DNA of 64,000 nt from Megalopta genalis (taxonomy: Eukaryota; Arthropoda; Insecta; Hymenoptera; Halictidae): assembly GCF_051020955.1 (NCBI RefSeq), contig NW_027476112.1, positions 1,612,001 to 1,676,000 of the forward strand, read 5' to 3'. The notes under the pieces are model-generated. The model searched no databases and was not told the DNA's origin. It saw only the letters and a list, made by a program, of their open reading frames with translations. This document shows positions 51,953-60,448 of the stretch, one piece after another (the first letter of the stretch is position 1; each line of letters begins with the position of its first letter). The position numbers were made by a program, and so were the translations under genes.

Positions 51953-54145
51953 ATGGCGGCTCTGCCCGGGGTGACCTTCTTTCCGACCACACTCGTGGGA
52001 CCAATTATGGATTCTTCTATACAAATAACCGGGGTGGGGGGAAACGAGCGTGAGGGGGAGGTGCGCGGTCCTATCGTGCGCCTCAAAAGATGCACAGAGC
52101 CGGTGTCGCGGAGGCATTCGGCCACACGCGGCAAAAAGAGGACCGCAGCGGGCCTTGGTGAGTGCGATGAGGGTGAGGAGTCAGATTTCTCTGTCTCCTC
52201 CCACCACTCATCGCAGAGTGTCCCGGGCTCGTCGTCAGCGAGGAAAAGAGGACGGCCGCCGACGACCGGCGAATATGTTGGCCTCGCAGAGGCCAAACTT
52301 AGGCTGGCCGAGGCTTCGCAGCTGGAGGCCGAGGCAAGGGAGGTGGCGGCGATATTCGACCCGGGTGCCCCCGTGCCGAGACCATCGCGGTCGAGCGTCC
52401 CGCTCCCGGACGAGACGGATATAGCGGAAAATTTCCGCAACCGTCCAACGCGGGATGTCGCGGCCGCTATATTGGAGAGCCTGGATGAAGTGGCCAGGAT
52501 CTCCGGCGTGTCAAAGGGGCTGAAGGGCAATTTGGCCCGCGCCCTAAGGGTGGCCGCCTTAAACGGCAGGGTGGGGGTGTCCGAGCTTGCGGTTAGGTCA
52601 GCTACCGACGCCACGCGTGCCCTGGAGGCAGAGAATGCCGTCCTCAGGGGGCAAATGACGGAGCTGCGGGCGGAGGTGGCTCGGCTCCGGCAGGTGGTGG
52701 AGGCGAGTACGGCTGCTGCCGCAATGCCTCCGCCGCCGCGCCCGGGAGAGGGCTCAGTATCGCCGCCGATCGTCGCCGCCCGGGACTGCCAACGCTCCGG
52801 GCAAGAAAAGTCCTCGCCCCCACATGCGACTGCGCCCGCAGATTTTCTGGCGCAGATAAGCGCCCTGATAGACGCCAAATTGGCGTCATTCAGGAGGGAG
52901 CTCGCGCCGCGAACGGACTCGGCCCTGCGATCGGTGGCACCTGGGCCGTCCGTCCCCTCACAGTCTTCGGACAGGGTGGGGCGGAAGACGAAGAAGAAGA
53001 AGAAAGGTGGGAAAGCTGGGGCGGCTATAGCGGCCCAGACGGAGCCCGCTCGACCGCGAGCAGAATCGGCGCTACCCTCTGCCGCGCCTCCGCCCCAGGA
53101 GGCGTGGTCCCAGGTGGTTGGCCGCAAGGCTAAAAAGGCGGCTGCCAAGGCCACTGCGGCGGCGAATAATAAAAAAGGACGGGTGGTCCCGGCGGCCCCC
53201 AGGAAGACACCCCTGCCTCCGCGACCGCCACGCACAGCAGCGGTTACCATAACGGTTCCGTCTGGCGTGGACATTACTTACGCGCAGGCGATGGCCACTG
53301 CCAGGTCCAAGGTGGACCTGGCAGAAATGGGCATCGCCTCGCTGAGGCCGCGAAGGGCGGTGACTGGGGGGTTAATTTTGGAAGTCCCTGGCACCGATGG
53401 GGCCGCCAAGGCCACCGTCCTCGCCACAAAAGTGGCGGAAGCGCTGGCAGGCACCGGCGTAAAGGTCGCGCGTCCGGTCAAAAAAGCTGACCTTAGGGTG
53501 CGCGGCCTGGTCGATTCGACCACGCCGGCGGAGGTCGCTGCGGCTGTTGCCCGCGTGGGCGGGTGCAGCGAGGGGGACATCAATACCGGCGAAATTCGGT
53601 CTTCCCCCTCGGGATTGGGCACCCTCTGGCTCCGATGTCCTGCCGCGGCCGCTCGCAGGGTCGCTGTCGCCGGCCGCATAACCGTCGGCTGGACCCAGGC
53701 AGCCGTGGAGGCCCTGAGTGCGCGGCCTCTGCAGTGTTACCGTTGCCTTGGTGTTGGCCACACCAGTCAGCGGTGCACTTCTGCCGAGGATAGGTCCGAC
53801 TGCTGCTATAGATGCGGCAGTCGGGACCATAAGGTGGCAGCCTGTACGGCCACGCCCAATTGTCCGATTTGTGCGGGCGCGGGCAAGCCATCTGGTCACC
53901 GCCTAGGCAGCCGGGCTTGTCCTGCCAGTGCGGGGCGGGGCAGGGGAGGCGGCCAAAGGCCGTCTGCCAGATTTAATAAAAAGGGGAGGGAAACCACGAT
54001 GGCCAAGGCAGCGACCACCGTGGCCAGCAACGAAAAGGCAGCATCGCCTGATGCTGCCGCCGCGCCCGCGGGGGCGGATGGGTCCATTAAAGTCCCAGAC
54101 GCCACCGCATCCGCGGCCGTGACGGCGATGGACACGGCTGTGTAA
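51953..54145 (+). CDS. ORF1 of E10, Gag-like protein
   Basis: 730 aa from the Met used in the other copies. The frame could also begin at 51830, adding 41 residues, because the upstream stop is lost. I keep the homologous start. The region after the second Met is unusual (MDSSIQITGVGGNEREGEV). The body is the E4/E11 subtype (RALEAEN, VEASTAA, HATAP, FRRE). AEMGIASLR and LWLRCPAAAARRVAVAG are shared with E11. Knuckle 3 starts NCPICAG for NCPLCAG. PDAAAAPAGADGSIKV is private. All zinc ligands are present. Confidence 0.94.
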   Translation: MAALPGVTFFPTTLVGPIMDSSIQITGVGGNEREGEVRGPIVRLKRCTEPVSRRHSATRGKKRTAAGLGECDEGEESDFSVSSHHSSQSVPGSSSARKRGRPPTTGEYVGLAEAKLRLAEASQLEAEAREVAAIFDPGAPVPRPSRSSVPLPDETDIAENFRNRPTRDVAAAILESLDEVARISGVSKGLKGNLARALRVAALNGRVGVSELAVRSATDATRALEAENAVLRGQMTELRAEVARLRQVVEASTAAAAMPPPPRPGEGSVSPPIVAARDCQRSGQEKSSPPHATAPADFLAQISALIDAKLASFRRELAPRTDSALRSVAPGPSVPSQSSDRVGRKTKKKKKGGKAGAAIAAQTEPARPRAESALPSAAPPPQEAWSQVVGRKAKKAAAKATAAANNKKGRVVPAAPRKTPLPPRPPRTAAVTITVPSGVDITYAQAMATARSKVDLAEMGIASLRPRRAVTGGLILEVPGTDGAAKATVLATKVAEALAGTGVKVARPVKKADLRVRGLVDSTTPAEVAAAVARVGGCSEGDINTGEIRSSPSGLGTLWLRCPAAAARRVAVAGRITVGWTQAAVEALSARPLQCYRCLGVGHTSQRCTSAEDRSDCCYRCGSRDHKVAACTATPNCPICAGAGKPSGHRLGSRACPASAGRGRGGGQRPSARFNKKGRETTMAKAATTVASNEKAASPDAAAAPAGADGSIKVPDATASAAVTAMDTAV

Positions 54146-57100
54146 TGGGGCCCCCGGGCCCGATAATACAAGTTAACCTCAACTGCTCGGCCAGAGCGCA
54201 GGATCTCCTGTTTCAATGCATGGCCGAGCGGGGTGCCGGGTTGGCAGTCGTGGCGGAGCCGCACAGGGTCCCCAAACATCCACACTGGATGGGGGACTCG
54301 ATTGGCTCCGCCGCGGTTATTTGGGCTGGGAGGCCGGGGTCCCCGCCGTGCTCGGTTATCGAGCGCGGCCTGGGATACGTGGCCGTTGATTGGGGCGGCA
54401 CCGCGGTTGTGGCGATATACGCACCTCCAAGGTGGTCCCTCGAAGAGTTTGAGCAGTACCTGGACGGGGTAGGGAGATGCGTCTCCCGCTGCCATCCCCG
54501 TCCGGTGCTGGTCCTGGGGGACTTCAATGCCAAGGCCACGGCTTGGGGTTCCCCCGGGACTGACTCGAGGGGCCAGGAGGTGCTTGATTGGGCGGCGGGA
54601 CTGGAGCTCCGTCTCCTGAACACGGGCTCGGTCCATACGTGCGTGCGGCATAACGGGGGGTCCATCGTTGACCTTTCGTGGGCAACGCCCCCGGCCGCGC
54701 GCCGTATTACGGGGTGGAGGGTGGCGGAAGGGGTCGAGACGTTGTCTGACCACAGATACATAGTTCTCGGCCTCTCCGCCGCCCCACCATCGACACCCCG
54801 TCGTCGCCCCGCCGATGAGGGTTCGCCTCAGCCGCGGTGGGCGCTGAAGCGCCTCGACCGGGACGCTCTGATGGCGGCAGCACACGTCGTGGCCTGGCCA
54901 GCAACACCGGCCGGGCCAGTCGACGGGAATGGGGAGGCCCATTGGTTCCGGGGCGCAATGACGTCGATTTGCGACGTCGCCATGCCCCGGGCCAGGGTCT
55001 TCCCCAGGAAGGCGGTGTACTGGTGGTCGCGCGAAATAGCGGAATTACGCACCGAGTGCGTCCGCGCGCGACGCCAGTACGCTCGCGCCCGTCGACGACG
55101 ACGTACGGACGACGTGCTGGCTGCCCAGCTGTATGGGCGATATCGGGAGAAGGTGGTCGCCCTGCAGCTGGCCATCAGGCGAGCGAAGGACCAGGCCTGG
55201 CGCGATCTTCTCGGCACTCTGAACCGAGATCCGTGGGGGCGCCCATACAAGATGGCATCCCCCGTGACGGAGAGCCTGGATCCGGGGCTGCTCGGGCGGG
55301 TCGTGGACGCTTTATTCCCCGTTAGCGGGGAGGCGTCCCGGCTCGTCCCTGAGCCAGAGGAACATGAGTGGTCCCCGGATCTTGAGGTCGCGCCGGAGGA
55401 GATGGCCGGGGTCGTCAAATGGCTTCGGGGCAAGAATACCGCCCCGGGGCCGGACGGTATCCCCGGCCGGGTCTGGTTGCTCGCCGCGAGCGTCCTGGGG
55501 GAGAGGCTGAGGAGCCTCTACTCTGGGCTCCTGAGGTCGGGGACGTTCCCCGACCTATGGAGAGAAAGTCGGATGGTCCTCTTGAGGAAGGATGGGAGGC
55601 CGGGGGATTCTCCCTCCGCGTACCGGCCCATTTGTCTCCTGGATGAGGCGGGCAAGATCTTCGAGAAGATCATTGTTGCCCGCCTCTCCAGACACCTGTC
55701 CCGCGACGGCCCAGATCTGGCGGACTGCCAGTTTGGCTTCCGGGAGGGGCGATCGACGGTCGACGCTATCGAGCGTCTCAAGTCCCTCTCGGACAATGCC
55801 GTGGCAAGGGGCGGGGTGTGCTTGGCGGTGTCCATTGACATCGTCAATGCGTTCAACACCCTGCCCTGGTCCGCCATTAGGGAGGCCCTCGTTGATCACC
55901 AGGTGCCTCCCTATCTGAGGCGGGTGATCGGGGCCTACCTGCGGGACAGGTGGGTCGAATACCCGGGCCGGTACGGGATGATACGGAGGGAAGTGTACCG
56001 CGGGGTTCCGCAGGGGTCCGTTTTAGGACCGCTCCTGTGGGACCTGGGTTACAACGCGGTCCTGGAAAAGGCCTCCCTGCCCGACGGTGCCACCCTCGTC
56101 TGCTACGCGGACGACACGTTGGTGGTCGCCGTCGGGAGTACCTTCGAGAGGACCATCCGACGAGCAGAGGTTGCGGTGGCAGCCGTCGTCGCGAGGATCC
56201 GCGATCTGGGGCTGAAAATAGCCCCGGAGAAGGCCGAGGCTGTCTGGTTCCACGGACGGCCTCGGTCTCGGCCACCGGCCAGATCGTGGATCCGGGTTGG
56301 AGAAGCCTGCGTCGAGGTGAAGTCCGAGTTGAAATATCTCGGACTGATCCTCGACAGCCGCTGGAGCTTCGATGCGCATCTCGACCGTCTCGTCCCCCGA
56401 GTCGAAAAGGCGGCGGCCTCTTTGGGCCGCCTGCTGCCCAACCTCGGGGGACCGGGAGATTTGGTGCGCCGCCTATACCTGGGCGTGGTGCGGTCTATGG
56501 CCTTATACGGTGCCCCAATATGGGCGCCGTACGTGACGACCAGCCGGCGCAACACGCTGTTGTTGCGGCGGCTGCAGAGGCGGATGGCCATCCGCCTCAT
56601 AAGAGGTTACCGCACCACGTCTACCGTGGCGGCGCTTGCTCTGGCGGGAGAACTTCCCTTCGAGCTTCAGGCGGCGGTGCGCGCCTATGTTTATAGGCGC
56701 AAAAGCATCGCCAGCCGTGCTCGAGGGGCCCCGCCGGAGCGAGAGACGGTCGGGGGCTTCGAGCTCCAGGCCCGGAGACTAGCGCTCGCCAGATGGCGTG
56801 TCGAGCTTTGCTCCCACGCCGGCGAGCGCGTCCCCGGGGCTCTCCTGCCGCACTTCACCTCGTGGCGGGAGAGACGGCATGGCAGGCTCTCCTACCGAGC
56901 GACGCAGGTGTTCACCGGGCATGGCTGCTTCGGTGTCTACCTGTGTCGCATCGGGCGGGAAGCGACGACGGTGTGCCACCATTGTGGCGCGGAGGAAGAC
57001 TCGGCGCAGCACACGCTGGAGGAATGTCCCGCCTTTTCAGCGCTGCGCCGAGTCCTAAAACGAGAAGTCGGCCGCGACCTCGCACTCTCCAGCCTAGTTG

Positions 57101-57264
57101 GGGCCATGCTGGAGGGCCCGGGGAAGTGGGCGGCAGCAATCTCTTTCTGCGAGGAGGTTATGTCGCGGAAGGAGGCTGCCGAGCGGGATCGGGAGCTTAC
57201 AGATCCCGCCCGACGTGCCCGGGGACGGCGTGAGCGCCCACGCCGAGAAACCCCGGATAGCTGA
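54145..57264 (+). CDS. ORF2 of E10, endonuclease and reverse transcriptase, 8-aa deletion
   Basis: 1039 aa. A 24-nt in-frame deletion near 55258 removes eight residues between PYKMA and PVTES, in the linker between endonuclease and polymerase. EVYRGVPQGS replaces EVDRGVPQGS at motif B. Further changes are GQEVLDW, IVLGLSAAPP directly after SDHRY, LLGTLNRD, YVTTSRRN, YRRKSIAS, TVGGFEL, RWRVELC, VGRDLAL and RRERPRRETPDS at the C-terminus. Endonuclease residues, the motif A Asp, YADD and the CHHC finger are intact. The Asp to Tyr change and the deletion make reduced activity plausible. Confidence 0.96.
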   Translation: MGPPGPIIQVNLNCSARAQDLLFQCMAERGAGLAVVAEPHRVPKHPHWMGDSIGSAAVIWAGRPGSPPCSVIERGLGYVAVDWGGTAVVAIYAPPRWSLEEFEQYLDGVGRCVSRCHPRPVLVLGDFNAKATAWGSPGTDSRGQEVLDWAAGLELRLLNTGSVHTCVRHNGGSIVDLSWATPPAARRITGWRVAEGVETLSDHRYIVLGLSAAPPSTPRRRPADEGSPQPRWALKRLDRDALMAAAHVVAWPATPAGPVDGNGEAHWFRGAMTSICDVAMPRARVFPRKAVYWWSREIAELRTECVRARRQYARARRRRRTDDVLAAQLYGRYREKVVALQLAIRRAKDQAWRDLLGTLNRDPWGRPYKMASPVTESLDPGLLGRVVDALFPVSGEASRLVPEPEEHEWSPDLEVAPEEMAGVVKWLRGKNTAPGPDGIPGRVWLLAASVLGERLRSLYSGLLRSGTFPDLWRESRMVLLRKDGRPGDSPSAYRPICLLDEAGKIFEKIIVARLSRHLSRDGPDLADCQFGFREGRSTVDAIERLKSLSDNAVARGGVCLAVSIDIVNAFNTLPWSAIREALVDHQVPPYLRRVIGAYLRDRWVEYPGRYGMIRREVYRGVPQGSVLGPLLWDLGYNAVLEKASLPDGATLVCYADDTLVVAVGSTFERTIRRAEVAVAAVVARIRDLGLKIAPEKAEAVWFHGRPRSRPPARSWIRVGEACVEVKSELKYLGLILDSRWSFDAHLDRLVPRVEKAAASLGRLLPNLGGPGDLVRRLYLGVVRSMALYGAPIWAPYVTTSRRNTLLLRRLQRRMAIRLIRGYRTTSTVAALALAGELPFELQAAVRAYVYRRKSIASRARGAPPERETVGGFELQARRLALARWRVELCSHAGERVPGALLPHFTSWRERRHGRLSYRATQVFTGHGCFGVYLCRIGREATTVCHHCGAEEDSAQHTLEECPAFSALRRVLKREVGRDLALSSLVGAMLEGPGKWAAAISFCEEVMSRKEAAERDRELTDPARRARGRRERPRRETPDS

Positions 57265-57785
57265 GAGTAGGCGGGCGGCGGGTGTACCAGAATATGCTGG
57301 TTTCATTGCCCGCCGCCCGCCAACAGAGGAGGACGTCCACTGTTGGGAGTGGGGGATGACGAGTCGTCTGGAGGAGGCGAGTGTTAACTGTGATCCTCCT
57401 CCAATATACTCGTCGTCCCCCCGGTGGCCGCTGTGATCAGGGCGGGGGCCCTGGTCAACTATCGCGCGGTCGCCGTGTCGGGGCGGTGCGGGGTGCGACC
57501 CCTCGCGCCGCCGAATTTAATTGGATTTTAGGGGGGAGGATTTATTTTATTTCCCCCCGGGACGCGGCCGGCCATCGTTACCATCCTGATGGCCGGCCAG
57601 GCGAGGGGGAGCCGCGGTAGTGTTCTTCAAGAGTTCCCGTGGCTCCCCCGTTGAATCGCCAGCGATCGGTCCTGCGTCCTCAGGTCGCCGTGGAGGTTTT
57701 AGTGGGTCAAACCCCACACTACCCTCGTCCCGCTCCCCCGGGCGGGGCGGGGGTGTCTGACGAGCAGATTTCCTCCACGTAAAAT
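57265..57785 (+). other. 3' UTR of E10 with serial hairpins
   Basis: No gene is seen. The first stem is intact. TCGTCTGGAGGAGGCGA keeps its hairpin in the G-U form. GAATTTAATTGG lacks one A of the AATTTAAATGG block. CCGGTGGCCGC and GTCTGACGAGC are private. Confidence 0.85.
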
Positions 57786-57804
57786 AAAAAAAAAAAAAAA
57801 AAAA

Positions 57805-57884
57805 GGTTATGTCAAGGTTATGTCAAGGTTATGTCAAGGTTATGTCAAGGTTATGTCAAGGTTATGTCAAGGTTATGTCAAGGT
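57805..57884 (+). repeat. 11-bp telomere-like repeat, 7 units plus GGT
   Basis: Seven perfect GGTTATGTCAA units in tandem (57805-57881) and GGT precede E11. This is the longest repeat run in the window and contains no variant unit. That fits telomerase-type synthesis or recent expansion better than an old degenerate satellite. Confidence 0.95.
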
Positions 57885-57959
57885 CCCCCCCCATGTCCGC
57901 TACCTTGTCGTGGTGGGGGGGCTTCGTGCCCTAATGATCCTCAAGGCTGTGCCGGCGGG
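57885..57959 (+). ncRNA. Candidate HDV-like ribozyme of E11
   Basis: P1 C-run of 8 C (57885-57892) followed by ATGTCCGC as in E9. P3, loop and the 7-G P1' are unchanged. As in E7, the extra C either pairs or is the last base of the flank. Confidence 0.52.
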
Positions 57960-58255
57960 GAATTTATTCCCTGGCAGGTTCTACCATGCCGGAGTGGCTT
58001 GAGGTGAGGGGCCAACTAAAGTCGGACACATACCGTAAACCTGTGGTCATGTTTTACAGGAACGGGGGTCTTGCCTTAACCGGCCGGGCCGCGAGGATGA
58101 CAACCTCTCTAAAAAATCCCTAGCCCCAAGCAGTGTTGCGCGGTGATGAGGGTGTAGCTGGACTAAGCGCCAGCTATGGTTGGTGGGTGCACCAATCTTT
58201 AGCGGACAACCCCGGGGTACCTGGCGACCCCCGGGTGTATTAGCCTTCCCCGGGT
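57960..58255 (+). promoter_or_regulatory. E11 leader downstream of the ribozyme
   Basis: Noncoding and of the E9 type (GGACTAAGCGCC). The start-codon hairpin is intact and the upstream TAG is present. Confidence 0.55.
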
Positions 58256-60448
58256 ATGGCGGCTCTGCCCGGGGTGACCTTCTTTCCGACCACACTCGTG
58301 GGACCAATTATGGATTCTTTTTCACAAACAACCGGGGAGGGGGGATACGAGCGTGAGGGGGAGGTGCGCGGGCCTATCGTGCGCCTCAAAAGATGCACAG
58401 AGCCGGTGTCGCGGAGGCATTCGGCGACACGCGGCAAAAAGAGGACCGCAGCGGGCCTTGGTGAGTGCGATGAGGGGGAGGAGTCAGATTTCTCTGTCTC
58501 CTCCCACCACTCATCGCAGAGTGTCCCGGGCTCGTCGTCAGCGAGGAAAAGAGGACGGCCGCCGACGACCGGCGAATATGTTGGCCTCGCAGAGGCCAAA
58601 CTTAGGCTGGCCGAGGCTTCGCAGCTGGAGGCCGAGGCAAGGGAGGTGGCGGCGATATTCGACCCGGGAGCCCCCGTGCCGAGACCATCGCGGTCGAGCG
58701 TCCCGCTCCCGGACGAGACGGATATAGCGGAAAATTTCCGCAACCGTCCAACGCGGGATGTCGCGGCCGCTATATTGGAGAGCCTGGATGAAGTGGCCAG
58801 GATCTCCGGCGTTTCGAAGGGGCTGAAGGGCAACTTGGCCCGCGCCCTGAGGGTGGCCGCCTTAAACGGCAGGGTGGGGGTGTCCGAGCTTGCGGTTAGG
58901 TCAGCTACCGACGCCACGCGTGCCCTGGAGGCAGAGAATGCCGTCCTCAGGGGGCAAATGACGGAGCTGCGGGCGGAGGTGGCTCGGCTCCGGCAGGTGG
59001 TGGAGGCGAGTACGGCTGCTGCCGCAATGCCTCCGCCGCCGCGCCCGGGAGAGGGCTCAGTATCGCCGCCGATCGTCGCCGCCCGGGACTGCCAACGCTC
59101 CGGGCAAGAAAAGTCCTCGCCCCCACATGCGACTGCGCCCGCAGATTTTCTGGCGCAGATAAGCGCCCTGATAGACGCCAAATTGGCGTCATTCAGGAGG
59201 GAGCTCGCGCCGCGAACGGACTCGGCCCTGCGATCGGTGGCACCTGGGCCGTCCGTCCCCTCACAGTCTTCGGACAGGGTGGGGCGGAAGACGAAGAAGA
59301 AGAAGAAAGGTGGGAAAGCTGGGGCGGCTATAGCGGCCCAGACGGAGCCCGCTCGACCGCGAGCAGAATCGGCGCTACCCTCTGCCGCGCCTCCGCCCCA
59401 GGAGGCGTGGTCCCAGGTGGTTGGCCGCAAGGCTAAAAAGGCGGCTGCCAAGGCCACTGCGGCGGCGAATAATAAAAAAGGACGGGTGGTCCCGGCGGCC
59501 CCCAGGAAGACACCCCTGCCTCCGCGACCGCCACGCACAGCAGCGGTTACCATAACGGTTCCGTCTGGCGTGGACATTACTTACGCGCAGGCGATGGCCA
59601 CTGCCAGGTCCAAGGTGGACCTGGCAGAAATGGGCATCGCCTCGCTGAGGCCGCGAAGGGCGGTGACTGGGGGGTTAATTTTGGAGGTCCCTGGCACCGA
59701 TGGAGCCGCCAAGGCCACCGTCCTCGCCACAAAAGTGGCGGAAGCGCTGGAAGGCACCGGCGTAAAGGTCGCGCGTCCGGTCAAAAAAGCTGACCTTAGG
59801 GTGCGCGGCCTGGTCGATTCGACCACGCCGGCGGAGGTCGCTGCGGCTGTTGCCCGCGTGGGCGGGTGCAGCGAGGGGGACATCAATACCGGCGAAATTC
59901 GGTCTTCCCCCTCGGGATTGGGCACCCTCTGGCTCCGATGTCCTGCCGCGGCCGCTCGCAGGGTCGCTGTCGCCGGCCGCATAACCGTCGGCTGGACCCA
60001 GGCAGCCGTGGAGGCCCTGAGTGCCCGGCCTCTGCAGTGTTACCGTTGCCTTGGTGTTGGCCACACCAGTCAGCGGTGTACCTCTGCCGAGGATAGGTCC
60101 GACTGCTGTTATAGATGCGGCAGTCGTGACCACAAGGTGGCAGCCTGTACGGCCTCGCCCAATTGTCCGCTTTGTGCGGGCGCGGGCAGGCCGTCTGGTC
60201 ACCGCCTCGGCGGCCGGGCGTGTCCTGCCAGTGCGAGGCGAGGCAAGGTAGGCGGCCAAAGGTCGTCTGCCAGATTCAATAAAAAAGGGAAGGAAACCAC
60301 GATGGCCAAGGCAGCAACCACCGTGGCCAGCAACGGAAAGGCAGCATCGCCTGATGCTACCGCCGCGCCCGCTGGGGCGGATGGGGCCATTAAAGTCCCA
60401 GACGCCACCGCATCCGCGGCCGTGACGGCGATGGACACGGCTGTGTAA
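58256..60448 (+). CDS. ORF1 of E11, Gag-like protein
   Basis: 730 aa. The N-terminus matches E9 (SQTTGEGGYEREGEV). Residues from RALEAEN to LWLRCPA match E10, including AEMGIASLR. From knuckle 2 on it matches E8 (CTASPNC, GRPSGHRLGGRACPASARRGKVGG). Private residues are EALEGTGVKV and SNGKAASPD. All zinc ligands, the RKRGRPP motif and the coiled coil are present. Confidence 0.96.
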   Translation: MAALPGVTFFPTTLVGPIMDSFSQTTGEGGYEREGEVRGPIVRLKRCTEPVSRRHSATRGKKRTAAGLGECDEGEESDFSVSSHHSSQSVPGSSSARKRGRPPTTGEYVGLAEAKLRLAEASQLEAEAREVAAIFDPGAPVPRPSRSSVPLPDETDIAENFRNRPTRDVAAAILESLDEVARISGVSKGLKGNLARALRVAALNGRVGVSELAVRSATDATRALEAENAVLRGQMTELRAEVARLRQVVEASTAAAAMPPPPRPGEGSVSPPIVAARDCQRSGQEKSSPPHATAPADFLAQISALIDAKLASFRRELAPRTDSALRSVAPGPSVPSQSSDRVGRKTKKKKKGGKAGAAIAAQTEPARPRAESALPSAAPPPQEAWSQVVGRKAKKAAAKATAAANNKKGRVVPAAPRKTPLPPRPPRTAAVTITVPSGVDITYAQAMATARSKVDLAEMGIASLRPRRAVTGGLILEVPGTDGAAKATVLATKVAEALEGTGVKVARPVKKADLRVRGLVDSTTPAEVAAAVARVGGCSEGDINTGEIRSSPSGLGTLWLRCPAAAARRVAVAGRITVGWTQAAVEALSARPLQCYRCLGVGHTSQRCTSAEDRSDCCYRCGSRDHKVAACTASPNCPLCAGAGRPSGHRLGGRACPASARRGKVGGQRSSARFNKKGKETTMAKAATTVASNGKAASPDATAAPAGADGAIKVPDATASAAVTAMDTAV

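Larger units (their letters stand above)
51583..57804 (+). mobile_element. Element E10, complete R1-clade retrotransposon with ORF2 deletion
   Basis: Complete from the C-run to a 19-A tail (57786-57804). ORF2 has lost 24 nt in frame, and the stop upstream of ORF1 is lost. It is the most altered of the full-length copies and the only one with an internal length change in ORF2. Confidence 0.97.

Noticed and set aside
57805..57884. Possible CRISPR-like direct repeats
   Set aside because: The 11-bp units are contiguous with no spacers, and the setting is a eukaryotic retrotransposon.
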